DNA of 64,000 nucleotides from Agrobacterium arsenijevicii (GTDB taxonomy: Bacteria > Pseudomonadota > Alphaproteobacteria > Rhizobiales > Rhizobiaceae). Location: assembly GCA_000949895.1 (NCBI GenBank), contig JWIT01000003.1, positions 248,001 to 312,000 of the forward strand, given 5' to 3'. Numbering within the stretch: position 1 is the first letter of the stretch; every line of letters begins with the position of its first letter. Shown piece after piece: positions 51,052-60,319 of this stretch. The position numbers were made by a program, and so were the translations under genes. The notes under the pieces were generated by a model that ran no database searches, was not told the origin of the DNA, and worked only from the letters and a program-made list of their open reading frames with translations.

Positions 51052-51128
51052 TGCAAGCATTTGATTTCACGATATGTGGTTGGATCTTCGGCACAGAGCC
51101 GAGGAGGACGTCGCATGCGCGGTGGGGA

Positions 51129-51560
51129 TCAGGAAGCGAGTGCTGCCTTTATCTTCTCCGCATGGGCCTTCAGCACCTCGCCATCGGCCATCGCGCCGGA
51201 ATGCGGTTTCAGCGGTTCGCCTTCCTTGCGTGGGATGACGTGGAAATGCAGATGGAATACGGTCTGGCCGGCCGCCGGTTCGTTGAACTGGGCGACAAAG
51301 ACGCCATCCGCGTCGAAGGCTTCCTTTGCCGCGACCGCGAGTTTCTGCACCACGGGAATGGTCTTTGCCAGCACCTCCGGGTCTGCATCAAGCAGATTGC
51401 GTGAACCGATCTTCGGAACGACCAGCAGATGGCCGGGGGCCTGAGGCATCACATCCATGAAGGCCAGCGTGTGTTCGTCCTCATAGAGCTTGTGGCTCGG
51501 AATTTCGCCGCGCAGGATTTTCGCGAAGATATTGTTGTCGTCATAGGCGCTGGCCGTCAT
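51129..51560 (-). CDS. HIT family protein (histidine triad hydrolase)
   Basis: A 143-residue HIT protein: NIFAKILRGEIPSHKLYED, the LAFMDVMPQAPGHLLVVPK core and the histidine triad FHLHFHVIPR. HIT proteins hydrolyse AMP-linked or adenylated compounds such as AMP-NH2 or AMP-lysine. GAGGAGAG 7 nt upstream fixes ATG 51560; the open frame further upstream (to 51755) lies over the GNAT gene and is a shadow. It is the last gene of the operon RidA-GDPD-GNAT-HIT, 22 bp after the GNAT stop. Confidence 0.92.
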   Translation of the reverse strand: MTASAYDDNNIFAKILRGEIPSHKLYEDEHTLAFMDVMPQAPGHLLVVPKIGSRNLLDADPEVLAKTIPVVQKLAVAAKEAFDADGVFVAQFNEPAAGQTVFHLHFHVIPRKEGEPLKPHSGAMADGEVLKAHAEKIKAALAS

Positions 51561-51582
51561 CGGTGGTCTCTCCTCATGCGGA

Positions 51583-52782
51583 CTATTCGTCCGGTTCGTG
51601 TTCCTGTCGCTCGCCCTTGCGGAAGGGCGTGTGGTCTTCCAGATAGTCGCCGATATGCTCGACTTCTTCGCGCTCGCGCTGAAGATAATCGGCAATGGCG
51701 CGGCGCAGACCCGGATGGACGATGAGATGCGCCGAATGGGTGGTGACGGGCACATAACCGCGCGCCAGCTTGTGCTCGCCCTGCGCCCCCGCTTCCACCC
51801 GCTTCAAACCTTTCGACAGCGCGAAATCGATCGCCTGATGGTAACAGACCTCGAAATGCAAAAAGGGGTGATCTTCGATGCAGCCCCAGTGACGCCCGTA
51901 AAGTGCATCAGAGCCGATGAAATTGATGGCGCCGGCGATATAACGCCCCTCACGTTTGGCCATCACAAGCAGAACGTCGTCGGCCATGCGCTCGCCGATC
52001 AGCGAGTAGAACTCCCGCGTCAGATAGGGTCGACCCCATTTGCGGCCACCGGTATCCATGTAGAAGGCGAAGAACTGGTCCCAGATGTCTTCGGTCAGGT
52101 CGCTTCCGGTCAACCAGTCGATCTCGATGCCGTTTTCCAGCGCCGCGCGACGTTCCTTTTTCAACCCCTTGCGCTTGCGCGAGGAAAGGGCGTCGAGAAA
52201 ATCATCGTGGTCGCGATAGCCGTCATTGATGAAGTGGAACTGCTGGTCGGTCCTGTGCAGAAAATTGCGTGGCAGAAGAGCGGAGAGATCGTTCTCTTCG
52301 AGAAATGTGACATGTGCGGAAGATACGCCGATTTTTTCCGTCACCTGGGCAAGGCCGGAAGCCAGAAGCGGCTTGAAGCGCGTTTCATCTTCGGTTTCGG
52401 ACACCAGCAGCCGCGGCCCGCTTGCCGGTGTAAAGGGCACCGAACATTGCAGTTTCGGATAATAGTGCCCGCCAGCCCGCTCGAAAGCATCCGCCCAACC
52501 ATGGTCGAAGACATATTCGCCCTTGCTGTGGTTCTTCAGATAGGCCGGAATGGCCCCAACGAGCGCACCGGAAGCATTTTCGAGAAGCAGATGGTGCCCA
52601 AGCCAGCCGGTCTTGGCCGTCGCCGATCCGGACTCCTCCATCGAGGAGAGAAATTCATGGGAAATAAATGGGTTGTATGGTTTTCCTAACGTATTGCGCG
52701 ATGTTCCGGAAAGCCGTTTCCAGCTTTCCGGATCGATATCCCCAAGGGATTGCGCAACGCGAATGGAATAGTCTTCTGTCAT
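51583..52782 (-). CDS. DUF482/FemAB-like GNAT-fold protein
   Basis: A 399-residue member of the peptidogalycan/DUF482 family with a FemAB-like double GNAT fold. Landmarks: WKRLSGTSRNTLGKPYNPFISHEFLSSMEESG at the start, FDHGWADAFERAGGHYYPKLQCSVPFTPASGPRLL in the first half, and ALYGRHWGCIEDHPFLHFEVCYHQAIDFALSKGLKRVEAGAQGEHKLARGY, the most conserved segment. Some FemAB relatives add amino acids to peptidoglycan; the substrate here is unknown. The start overlaps the GDPD stop by 4 nt. Confidence 0.9.
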   Translation of the reverse strand: MTEDYSIRVAQSLGDIDPESWKRLSGTSRNTLGKPYNPFISHEFLSSMEESGSATAKTGWLGHHLLLENASGALVGAIPAYLKNHSKGEYVFDHGWADAFERAGGHYYPKLQCSVPFTPASGPRLLVSETEDETRFKPLLASGLAQVTEKIGVSSAHVTFLEENDLSALLPRNFLHRTDQQFHFINDGYRDHDDFLDALSSRKRKGLKKERRAALENGIEIDWLTGSDLTEDIWDQFFAFYMDTGGRKWGRPYLTREFYSLIGERMADDVLLVMAKREGRYIAGAINFIGSDALYGRHWGCIEDHPFLHFEVCYHQAIDFALSKGLKRVEAGAQGEHKLARGYVPVTTHSAHLIVHPGLRRAIADYLQREREEVEHIGDYLEDHTPFRKGERQEHEPDE

Positions 52783-53519
52783 GCCGAGGCGGACGGGTTC
52801 TCTCTGGGGTCGAAACCTTCGAATGTCATCTGGTCCGCATATTTATAGGTAGTCTCGCGCGCTTTTTCATCCCTGACAGTCCAGGTAATCACCGGAAGCC
52901 CAAGTTTTCTTTGCGCCTCGATGAAGCTGTTGGGCAGATGACCCCAATGGTAGGAGATGAAATCGAGCCCCACATGCATTGCTTCGTCGTGTTTGAAGAA
53001 GTCTTCCGGCTTGTCACCCTCGGCGGTGAGGCCGAGCGGCCAGGGCGAACCCGCAGCCTTCAGGTCCCTGAGGAGATGATGGTCGAAGCTCATCAGGGCC
53101 ACATGGCCCTTGTAGCCTTCGAGGTCCTCCAGCACCGCTTCGGCAAAACCGTCGTCGACGCCTTCGCCCTGGCGACCCTTCAGCTCGATCACCAGCGGCA
53201 CCTTGCCAGCGCAGAGCGCCAGAAGCTGTTTTAGCGTCGGGATGCGGTCCTTGGTCTGACCAACGGAGAGGAGCGACAATTCAGCGGAGGTGTGTTCGCG
53301 CACGTCGCCCTTGATGCCCGTCAGCCGGGCCATGTCGTCGTCGTGAAAAATCACCGGCACGCTGTCAGCGGCCAGCTGGACGTCGCATTCGATGGCGAAA
53401 CCGGCATCGATGGCGCGTGAAAAGGCGGAGAGCGTGTTTTCCCAGACCGCCTTGTTCAGATCGTGATAACCGCGATGGGCGACGGGCTCAGCCGTCAGCC
53501 AGGAAAGCTTAAGCGTCAT
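52779..53519 (-). CDS. glycerophosphodiester phosphodiesterase (GDPD)
   Basis: The enzyme cleaves glycerophosphodiesters to glycerol-3-phosphate and an alcohol. The 246 residues show the GDPD core: AHRGYHDLNKAVWENTLSAF, ECDVQLAADSVPVIFHDDDMARLTG (Glu, Asp and His metal/catalytic ligands), LVIELKGRQ, then FDHHLLRDL. There is no signal peptide, so it is probably cytoplasmic and UgpQ-like. It overlaps RidA upstream and the GNAT-like gene downstream by 4 nt each. Confidence 0.93.
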   Translation of the reverse strand: MTLKLSWLTAEPVAHRGYHDLNKAVWENTLSAFSRAIDAGFAIECDVQLAADSVPVIFHDDDMARLTGIKGDVREHTSAELSLLSVGQTKDRIPTLKQLLALCAGKVPLVIELKGRQGEGVDDGFAEAVLEDLEGYKGHVALMSFDHHLLRDLKAAGSPWPLGLTAEGDKPEDFFKHDEAMHVGLDFISYHWGHLPNSFIEAQRKLGLPVITWTVRDEKARETTYKYADQMTFEGFDPRENPSASA

Positions 53520-53986
53520 ACGTCGATTTCCACGATCGCGTCGATCTCGACGGCGGCATTGAAGGGCAGGCAGGCCATGCCAACGGCGGCGCGCGCATGC
53601 TTACCGGCGTCACCGAGAACATTGGCGAGCAGGTTGGAAGCGCCATTGATGACGAGATGCTGTTCGACGAACTCTGGAACCGAAGCAACGAAGCCGTTGA
53701 GCTTGAGGATACGGCGGATTTTCGACAGGTCGCCGTTCAGCGCTGCCTTGACCTGTGCGAGAATGTTGACGGCGCACAATTCGGCGGCGCGCTGGGCAGT
53801 TGCAACGTCAACATCGCGGCCAACGAGGCCCGTCACCGCAATCTTGCCTGATTCCATCGGCAGTTGACCCGATACATAAAGAAGATTGCCGCTGATGGTG
53901 AACGGAACGTAGTTTGCGGCAGGTGCTGCTGCTACGGGCAGAGTAAAGCCCAGTTCCTTGAGGCGGCCTTCGATGACGTCCGACAT
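53516..53986 (-). CDS. RidA-family protein (YjgF/YER057c/UK114), divergent subgroup
   Basis: A 156-residue RidA-fold protein that starts the operon. It has VPFTISGNLLYVSGQLP and AAELCAVNILAQVKAALNGDLSKI, then VVGMACLPF-like RAAVGMACLPFNAAVEIDAIVEI with the C-terminal strand Glu. The catalytic Arg of canonical RidA (R-x-x in VRS) is not clear here: AAVGMACLPFNAAVE lies where RAAR-type sequences are found in enamine deaminases, and it probably belongs to one of the Rid1-7 subgroups. GGAGACG precedes the ATG. The start is 116 bp from eipB, divergent. Confidence 0.88.
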   Translation of the reverse strand: MSDVIEGRLKELGFTLPVAAAPAANYVPFTISGNLLYVSGQLPMESGKIAVTGLVGRDVDVATAQRAAELCAVNILAQVKAALNGDLSKIRRILKLNGFVASVPEFVEQHLVINGASNLLANVLGDAGKHARAAVGMACLPFNAAVEIDAIVEIDV

Positions 53987-54102
53987 TTTCGTCTCCGGTT
54001 TTGTTGTAAATCCTTCAAGAATCCGGCATTCATAAGATGTTGATCCAAAAGCCGGGCGGTTGCTTGTACAATATGAGCGGCGAGTCCAACAGGAGATATT
54101 GC

Positions 54103-54945
54103 ATGTTTGTCAGGAAGCTTGGTTTCGTTGCCGCAACAGGGCTTATGACCGGCCTGTCGAACGGTGCCAATGCCTTGCCCGTCACGGTTCCGGATCTCGT
54201 TGCCCACCGCGCAGTCTATGATCTCGAACTCAAGGATGCGTCCGACCGCTCCGGCATCGAGGGCATGACGGGCCGCATGGTTTATGAATTCACCGGTTCC
54301 GCCTGTCAGGGTTACAAGACGGACTTCCGTTTCGTGACGCAGATCAACACCGGCGATGCGGTTCGCATGACCGACCAGCAGACGACGACCTTCGAGGATA
54401 TGGCGAAGAAGAAGTTCACCTTCGAGACCAAGTCCTACACCGACGACAAGCTGGACAAGGAAGTGCAGGGCGCCGCAATCGACAACAAAGAGGGCGTGAA
54501 GGTCGATCTGATCCGCCCGGATGCCCGCCAGGTGGATCTCGTCGCCAGCGAATTTCCGACGGAACATATGTTCCAGGTCATCGAAAACGCCAAACAGGGA
54601 AAGCGCATCTTCGAATCCCGCATTTTCGACGGTTCGGATGACGGCGACGAAAGCCTGATCACCTCCACGCTGGTCGGCAAGTCGCAGATGCCGAAGGACG
54701 GCGACGCAGAGGCGGGTAAGGCGGGCGAATTTGGCAAAGCCGCGTTCTGGCCGGTGACGATCGCCTATTACAACGACAAGACCGGCACCGACTCCCTGCC
54801 GATCTACCGCATGTCCTTCAAGCTTTACGATAACGGAATCACCCGTGACCTGACCATGGATTACGGCGATTTCGTTCTGACCGGCAAGCTTGCGAAGCTT
54901 GATATCCTCAAGCCGGAAACCTGCGAAAACAAGCCGGTTCGCTGA
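54103..54945 (+). CDS. eipB: cell envelope integrity protein EipB (DUF1849)
   Basis: EipB is a periplasmic beta-spiral protein that keeps the envelope intact in Brucella and relatives. The 280-residue protein has a signal peptide (LGFVAATGLMTGLSNGANAL) and the DUF1849 body: VPDLVAHRAVYDLELKDASDRSGI, FTGSACQGYKTDFRFVT, and the C-terminal KLDILKPETCENKPV. The two Cys (ACQG and ETCE) match the conserved disulfide of EipB. AGGAGA 7 nt upstream selects ATG 54103; the frame is open to 54037. Length equals Brucella EipB. Confidence 0.92.
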   Translation: MFVRKLGFVAATGLMTGLSNGANALPVTVPDLVAHRAVYDLELKDASDRSGIEGMTGRMVYEFTGSACQGYKTDFRFVTQINTGDAVRMTDQQTTTFEDMAKKKFTFETKSYTDDKLDKEVQGAAIDNKEGVKVDLIRPDARQVDLVASEFPTEHMFQVIENAKQGKRIFESRIFDGSDDGDESLITSTLVGKSQMPKDGDAEAGKAGEFGKAAFWPVTIAYYNDKTGTDSLPIYRMSFKLYDNGITRDLTMDYGDFVLTGKLAKLDILKPETCENKPVR

Positions 54946-55138
54946 AAGGCGGGCCGTTTGCGCGGTTTTTTCGCATAAATGCTTGCTTTTTATCTGAGGC
55001 GACTGTATGCGCCTCACCATTCCACACGCGAAGCTTGGGATGTTCCGGGAGAAATCCGGTTCGTTCCGCCCGGTGGTGTCGATGAAAATCGGCGCTGTTC
55101 GCTTCGCGGGGGTTAAACCGGAAAAGGAGTAACTAGGC
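54946..55138. other. 193 bp leader of rpsB
   Basis: Holds the rpsB promoter and leader. AAAGGAG lies 8 nt before the ATG. A CCGGGAGAAATCCGG hairpin at about 55042-55056 could form in the mRNA; whether S2 binds there is not known. Confidence 0.4.
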
Positions 55139-55906
55139 ATGGCATTGCCCGATTTTTCTATGCGTCAGCTTCTGGAAGCTGGTGTTCACTTTGGTCACCA
55201 GACGCATCGCTGGAACCCGAAGATGAAGCCGTACATCTTCGGCGACCGTAACAACATCCACATCATCGATCTGGCTCAGACCGTTCCGATGCTGTCGCGC
55301 GCCCTTCAGGTCGTGTCCGACACCGTCGCTCGTGGCGGCCGCGTTCTGTTCGTTGGCACCAAGCGCCAGGCGTCCGAAATCATCGCCGACAGCGCAAAGC
55401 GTTCGGCCCAGTACTACGTCAACTCCCGCTGGCTCGGCGGCATGATGACCAACTGGAAGACGATCTCCAACTCGATCCAGCGTCTGCGCAAGGTCGACGA
55501 GATCCTGAACTCGGAAGGCACCGGCTATTCCAAGAAAGAGCGTCTGACCCTCGAGCGCGAGCGCGAAAAGCTTGAAAAGGCTCTCGGCGGTATCCGCGAT
55601 ATGGGCGGCGTTCCGGACCTGATGTTCATCATCGACACCAACAAGGAAAAGATCGCGATCGAAGAAGCCAAGCGTCTTGGCATTCCGGTCGTTGCGATCA
55701 TCGACAGCAACTGCGACCCGGATCACATCGACTTCCCGATCCCCGGTAACGACGATGCATCGCGCGCCATCTCGCTCTATTGCGACCTGATTGCCCGCGC
55801 TGCCATCGACGGCATCGCACGTCAGCAGGGCGCTTCCGGCCGCGACATCGGCGCTTCGGAAGAAGCTCCGATCGAGCCCGCGCTCGAAGACGAGGCTGGC
55901 GCCTGA
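55139..55906 (+). CDS. rpsB: 30S ribosomal protein S2
   Basis: A 255-residue S2 protein: the family opening [24 protein letters not shown], the coiled-coil region ([21 protein letters not shown]) and the signature [25 protein letters not shown] disordered acidic tail ends the protein ([15 protein letters not shown]). It is the first gene of the rpsB-tsf-pyrH-frr-uppS-cdsA-rseP-bamA block. Codon use is strongly biased, as expected of a highly expressed gene. Confidence 0.98.
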   Translation: MALPDFSMRQLLEAGVHFGHQTHRWNPKMKPYIFGDRNNIHIIDLAQTVPMLSRALQVVSDTVARGGRVLFVGTKRQASEIIADSAKRSAQYYVNSRWLGGMMTNWKTISNSIQRLRKVDEILNSEGTGYSKKERLTLEREREKLEKALGGIRDMGGVPDLMFIIDTNKEKIAIEEAKRLGIPVVAIIDSNCDPDHIDFPIPGNDDASRAISLYCDLIARAAIDGIARQQGASGRDIGASEEAPIEPALEDEAGA

Positions 55907-56270
55907 TTTAGGCCCTGTCTGGCGGCGATTTCTTAATCGCCGTCTCCTCGACCAGGATATGACAAGGCCGTCAAAGACCGTAAATGGGTTGACGGCCTTG
56001 TTCGTTTCAAACCGCTCCGTCAGGGCTTGCGTGAAGTCTCTGGCGTTTTGATGCGGATGAAATCCGGTGGCAGCCTTCATAACGCTGTCACACTTGAGCG
56101 GCACCCATCATTTCGATGTATGGAGACGCCGCAGCACTTGGGAATACGCATGCTCCTTTCCTGAAATCGTCCCCGATTTCAAAGGATGTGCGGCCGGGTA
56201 CACTCATCACCCAGAACTTCGGCACGGCGAATTCAGCCGGCTGACCGATCGAACCGATAAGAGGCAAACA
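55907..56270. other. 364 bp spacer between rpsB and tsf
   Basis: It has no gene. Two hairpins follow rpsB: GGCGATT/AATCGCC (55924-55941) and a 13 bp terminator-like stem (listed separately). tsf therefore probably has its own promoter in the last 250 bp, and rpsB and tsf are less tightly coupled than in many bacteria. Confidence 0.6.
55962..56005 (+). terminator. terminator-like hairpin after rpsB
   Basis: ACAAGGCCGTCAA (55962-55974) pairs with TTGACGGCCTTGT (55989-56001) across a 14 nt loop and is followed by TCGTTT. The T-run is short, so attenuation with some read-through into tsf is possible. Confidence 0.7.
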
Positions 56271-57197
56271 ATGACCGAAATCACAGCCGCAATGGTGAAG
56301 GAACTGCGCGAGAAATCCGGCGCAGGCATGATGGACTGCAAGAAGGCTCTTGCTGAAACCAATGGCGACATGGAAGCGGCGATCGACTGGCTGCGCGCCA
56401 AGGGCATCGCAAAGGCCGACAAGAAGTCCGGCCGCACGGCTGCCGAAGGTCTGATCGGCGTCGCCACCATGGGTCACAAGGCTGTTGTTGTCGAACTCAA
56501 CTCCGAAACCGACTTCGTTGCCCGTAACGACGCGTTCCAGGATCTCATCCGCGGCATTGCCCAGGTAGCGCTCTCCACCAACGGCACCGTCGACGCTGTC
56601 AGCGCCGCCACCTATCCGGCAACCGGCAAGTCCGTTGCCGACAGCATCAAGGACGCGATCGCCACCATCGGCGAAAACATGACGCTGCGCCGTTCGGCTG
56701 CGCTCGAAGTCGAGCACGGCGTTGTCGCGACCTACGTGCACAATGCTGCCGGCGAAGGCATCGGCAAGCTCGGCGTTCTCGTTGCCCTGAAGTCGGTCGG
56801 CGACAAGGCCGTTCTGAGCTCCATCGGCCGCCAGGTCGCCATGCACATTGCTGCAACCAACCCGCTCGCCATCCGCGCCGAGGAAGTTGACGCAGCCGTG
56901 GCTGAGCGCGAACGCAACGTCTTCATCGAGCAGGCCCGCGAATCCGGCAAGCCGGAAGCCATCATCGAAAAGATGGTTGATGGCCGCATGCGCAAGTTCT
57001 TCGAAGAAGTCGCTCTTCTGTCGCAGGCTTTCGTTATCAACCCCGACATCACTGTCGGCGCTGCCGTCAAGGAAGCTGAAAAGGAAGCCGGTGCTGCCAT
57101 CGAAGTGACGGGCATGGTTCGCCTGCTGCTCGGCGAAGGCGTCGAAAAGGAAGAAAGCGATTTCGCAGCAGAAGTCGCCGCAGTCGCCAAGGGCTGA
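56271..57197 (+). CDS. tsf: translation elongation factor Ts
   Basis: EF-Ts exchanges GDP for GTP on EF-Tu. The 308-residue protein starts [20 protein letters not shown] with the [11 protein letters not shown] motif, the DCKKAL segment that touches EF-Tu, and a C-terminal domain ending in [21 protein letters not shown] precedes the ATG at 56271; the frame open to 56067 has no similarity. Highly expressed codon use. pyrH follows after 97 bp. Confidence 0.97.
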   Translation: MTEITAAMVKELREKSGAGMMDCKKALAETNGDMEAAIDWLRAKGIAKADKKSGRTAAEGLIGVATMGHKAVVVELNSETDFVARNDAFQDLIRGIAQVALSTNGTVDAVSAATYPATGKSVADSIKDAIATIGENMTLRRSAALEVEHGVVATYVHNAAGEGIGKLGVLVALKSVGDKAVLSSIGRQVAMHIAATNPLAIRAEEVDAAVAERERNVFIEQARESGKPEAIIEKMVDGRMRKFFEEVALLSQAFVINPDITVGAAVKEAEKEAGAAIEVTGMVRLLLGEGVEKEESDFAAEVAAVAKG

Positions 57198-57227
57198 TTA
57201 TATTTACCCAATCTTGGGAAAACGGGA

Positions 57228-57256
57228 GGGCATCGCGTGACAACGCGGTGCCCTTC
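57228..57256 (+). terminator. weak terminator-like hairpin between tsf and pyrH
   Basis: GGGCATCGCGT pairs with ACGCGGTGCCC (57243-57253, one G-U pair) over 11 bp with a 4 nt loop. Only TTCGTG follows, so it is likely an attenuator or mRNA-stabilising element. Confidence 0.5.
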
Positions 57257-57294
57257 GTGTATCCGCGTTTCGGTTACATTTCCGAGGAGTCATG

Positions 57295-58017
57295 ATGTCT
57301 TCCAAGCCGATCTACAAACGTGTTCTTCTCAAGGCTTCCGGTGAAGCCCTTATGGGCGACCAGGGTTTCGGTATCGATGTGGCGGTTGCAGACCGGATCG
57401 CCTCCGATATTGCCGAAGCAAGGGCGATGGGCGTTGAAGTCGGCGTTGTCGTCGGCGGCGGCAATATTTTCCGCGGTGTCGCCGTGGCGTCCAAGGGTGG
57501 CGACCGTGTCACCGGCGACCATATGGGCATGCTGGCCACCGTCATCAACGCGCTGGCGCTCGCAACCTCGCTCCGCAAGCTCAGCATCGACACCGTCGTT
57601 CTGTCCGCAATCGCGATGCCTGAAATCTGTGAAAGCTTCTCGCAGCGCGCGGCACTCCACCATCTCGCGCAGGGCCGCGTGGTGATTTTTGCCGGCGGCA
57701 CCGGCAACCCCTTCTTCACGACCGATTCTGCCGCAGCGCTGCGTGCCGCGGAAATGGGCGCCGAAGCGATCTTCAAGGGCACGCAGGTGGACGGCATCTA
57801 TTCCGCCGATCCGAAAAAGGATCCGACAGCCACCCGTTTCGACGAGCTGACCCACAGCGAAGTGCTCGGCAAGGGTCTGGCGGTCATGGATATCGCGGCT
57901 GTGGCGCTCGCTCGCGAGAATCACATCCCGATCATTGTTTTCTCGATCCACGAGAAGGGCGGTTTCGCGCAGATATTGACCGGCGGTGGCCGCAAGACCA
58001 TCGTGCACGACAAATAA
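57295..58017 (+). CDS. pyrH: UMP kinase
   Basis: PyrH makes UDP from UMP and is controlled by GTP and UTP. The 240-residue protein has RVLLKASGEALMGDQGFGID at the N-terminus, GVVVGGGNIFRG, GDHMGMLATVINALAL, FFTTDSAAALRAAEMGAEAIFKGTQVDGIYSADP and MDIAAVALARENHIPI. The second of two adjacent ATGs (57295) is preferred as GAGGAG then lies 5 nt upstream. It is followed by frr after 66 bp. Confidence 0.97.
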   Translation: MSSKPIYKRVLLKASGEALMGDQGFGIDVAVADRIASDIAEARAMGVEVGVVVGGGNIFRGVAVASKGGDRVTGDHMGMLATVINALALATSLRKLSIDTVVLSAIAMPEICESFSQRAALHHLAQGRVVIFAGGTGNPFFTTDSAAALRAAEMGAEAIFKGTQVDGIYSADPKKDPTATRFDELTHSEVLGKGLAVMDIAAVALARENHIPIIVFSIHEKGGFAQILTGGGRKTIVHDK

Positions 58018-58083
58018 TCAAAAAACGACGTCGCCCCTGTGGCGGATTCCGGCCGCCACGGCCGATAGAGATGGAGTATCAAG

Positions 58084-58641
58084 ATGAGTGGTATTGACCT
58101 CAACGATATCAAGCGCCGCATGGATGGTGCCATCAATGCATTCAAGAGCGATATCGCATCGCTTCGCACCGGCCGCGCTTCGGCCAATATTCTCGATCCG
58201 GTGACTATCGAGGCCTATGGTTCGCGCGTTCCGCTCAACCAGGTCGCAAACATCACGGTTCCGGAGCCGCGTATGCTCGGCGTCAACATCTGGGACAAGT
58301 CGATGGTCAATGCCGTCGACCGCGCCATCCGCGAATCCAATCTCGGCCTCAACCCGATCGTTGATGGCCAGAACCTCAGAATTCCGCTGCCTGAACTGAA
58401 CGAAGAGCGCCGCAAGTCGCTCGTCAAGGTGGCCCATGACTATGCCGAGAAATCCAAGGTGGCGATTCGCCATGTACGTCGCGACGGTATGGATGGTCTG
58501 AAAAAAGCCGAAAAAGACGGCGATATCGGTCAGGACGAAAGCCGTGCCCAGTCGGAAAAGGTGCAGAAAATCACCGACGACACGATTTCGGAAATTGAGC
58601 GCTTGCTTGGCGAGAAGGAAAAGGAAATCATGCAGGTCTAG
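58084..58641 (+). CDS. frr: ribosome recycling factor
   Basis: RRF splits the post-termination ribosome together with EF-G. The 185-residue protein is the standard size: the N-terminal helix [28 protein letters not shown], the [16 protein letters not shown] beta domain, and the long C-terminal helices ([44 protein letters not shown]). uppS follows 64 bp later. Confidence 0.98.
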   Translation: MSGIDLNDIKRRMDGAINAFKSDIASLRTGRASANILDPVTIEAYGSRVPLNQVANITVPEPRMLGVNIWDKSMVNAVDRAIRESNLGLNPIVDGQNLRIPLPELNEERRKSLVKVAHDYAEKSKVAIRHVRRDGMDGLKKAEKDGDIGQDESRAQSEKVQKITDDTISEIERLLGEKEKEIMQV

Positions 58642-58705
58642 TATCGCTTGCGATAGACCTGTATTTTATTCGTTTTAATTTCGCGCTGCCTGTTACTGGA
58701 TCGAT

Positions 58706-59449
58706 ATGCCGACGACGACACGTTCCTCAATACCCGAGCACGTCGCCATCATCATGGATGGAAATGGGCGATGGGCAAAACAGCGCGGTCTTCCGCGCGT
58801 GATGGGGCATCGCCGCGGGGTAGAGGCTGTGCGCGAAACCGTGCGCGCGGCCGGCGACTGCGGTGTTCGCTATCTCACGCTGTTTGCCTTCTCATCGGAA
58901 AACTGGCGCAGGCCCGAATCCGAGGTGAGCGACCTGATGGGGCTTTTGAAGGCTTTCATCCGGCGCGACCTTGCGGAACTGCACCGTGAAAACGTCCGTG
59001 TGCGCATCATCGGCGACCGACAGGGGCTGAAAAACGATATTCGCAGCCTTCTCGAAGAGGCGGAACATACGACGGCTGGCAACACCAAGCTGACGCTGGT
59101 GATTGCCTTCAATTATGGAAGCCGCGACGAGATTGCCCGCGCGACGATGGCGATCGCCCGTGATGTCGCCGACGGCCGGCTGGACGCGGCATCGATCACG
59201 CCGGAGATGATTTCGGCGAGACTCGATACATCAGGAATGCCGGATCCCGATCTGATTATCCGCACCAGCGGTGAGGAACGCCTGTCGAACTTCCTGCTCT
59301 GGCAGGCCGCCTATTCCGAGTTCCTGTTCGTTCCCGAATATTGGCCCGACTTCGACCGGCAGCGATTCTTTTCCGCAATCGAGCAATATGCAACGCGTGA
59401 TCGCCGCTTCGGCGCTCTGGCCGAGCCGGTTGCCGTGGCAGGCGCCTGA
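58706..59449 (+). CDS. uppS: (2Z,6E)-farnesyl/undecaprenyl diphosphate synthase (isoprenyl transferase)
   Basis: UppS makes the undecaprenyl diphosphate carrier for peptidoglycan and O-antigen. The 247 residues show [20 protein letters not shown] (catalytic Asp and P-loop), the GHRRGVEA motif, [13 protein letters not shown], and [27 protein letters not shown]. Its stop overlaps the cdsA start by one base (TGATG at 59447-59451). GATCGAT-type spacing upstream has no strong Shine-Dalgarno site. Confidence 0.97.
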   Translation: MPTTTRSSIPEHVAIIMDGNGRWAKQRGLPRVMGHRRGVEAVRETVRAAGDCGVRYLTLFAFSSENWRRPESEVSDLMGLLKAFIRRDLAELHRENVRVRIIGDRQGLKNDIRSLLEEAEHTTAGNTKLTLVIAFNYGSRDEIARATMAIARDVADGRLDAASITPEMISARLDTSGMPDPDLIIRTSGEERLSNFLLWQAAYSEFLFVPEYWPDFDRQRFFSAIEQYATRDRRFGALAEPVAVAGA

Positions 59450-60282
59450 TGAGCCGTGAACTCAGACTGCGGATCGTGTCCGCAATCGTCATGGCGGCGG
59501 TCATATTGGCCGCGACATGGTATGGCGGCATTCTGTTCCGCATCGTGGCCGGTCTGCTGGCGATTCTCATCTATTATGAATGGTCGACGATCACCCGCCT
59601 GTCGGAGACCAACTCCACCGGCAATGCCTGGGGCTGGTTTGCGGTCGCCGTCATTGCCGGCAACACGATTTTCGGCGAACCCTCGCTCGATCTGCCGCTG
59701 CTGTCAGGCTTTACGCTGACGGCGGCACTTTTCCCCGTTTTGCGCGGCAGGAACTGGTGGCTGGTGGGCGGCATCGTTTATGCGGGTCTGAGCGGCATAT
59801 CGCTTGCCGCCATTCGCGGTGACGAGTTGACCGGTTTCGTCGCCATTCTGTTCATTTTCGCAGTCGTCTGGTCGACGGATATCCTCGCTTATTTCGTCGG
59901 ACGCGCCATCGGCGGGCCGAAGCTTGCGCCGGCGATCTCGCCGGGCAAGACCTGGTCGGGTGCTGTCGGCGGAGCAGTTGCAGCGTTGATCGGGGGAGGC
60001 GCGGTGTCGTTTGCCTATCACGGCAGGATCAGCCTGCTGCTGCTTGGGCTTGCCCTCGTCCTTTCGATATTCAGCCAGATTGGCGACCTTTTCGAATCCT
60101 TCGTGAAGCGGCGTTTTCAGGTCAAGGATTCGAGCCATCTTATCCCTGGCCATGGTGGCTTCATGGACCGGGTTGACGGTCTTGTTTTCGCCTGCTTTAC
60201 GGTATTCCTCATTGCTTTCGTGCATGCGGCGGCAACCGGCGACGTGCCCGGATCGGGCGGCGGCCTGTTGCCGGGCTTTTAA
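59449..60282 (+). CDS. cdsA: phosphatidate cytidylyltransferase
   Basis: CdsA makes CDP-diacylglycerol, the precursor of the membrane phospholipids. The 277-residue protein has about eight membrane helices, and the signature region lies near the C-terminus: KRRFQVKDSSHLIPGHGGFMDRVDGL, preceded by WSTDILAYFVGRAIGGPKLAPAISPGKTW. It starts within the uppS stop codon and is followed after 37 bp by rseP. In many bacteria dxr stands between cdsA and rseP; it is absent here. Confidence 0.96.
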   Translation: MSRELRLRIVSAIVMAAVILAATWYGGILFRIVAGLLAILIYYEWSTITRLSETNSTGNAWGWFAVAVIAGNTIFGEPSLDLPLLSGFTLTAALFPVLRGRNWWLVGGIVYAGLSGISLAAIRGDELTGFVAILFIFAVVWSTDILAYFVGRAIGGPKLAPAISPGKTWSGAVGGAVAALIGGGAVSFAYHGRISLLLLGLALVLSIFSQIGDLFESFVKRRFQVKDSSHLIPGHGGFMDRVDGLVFACFTVFLIAFVHAAATGDVPGSGGGLLPGF

Positions 60283-60319
60283 GCGGCGCGCAAGGTCATG
60301 AAATAAAGGGCAGATTGTC

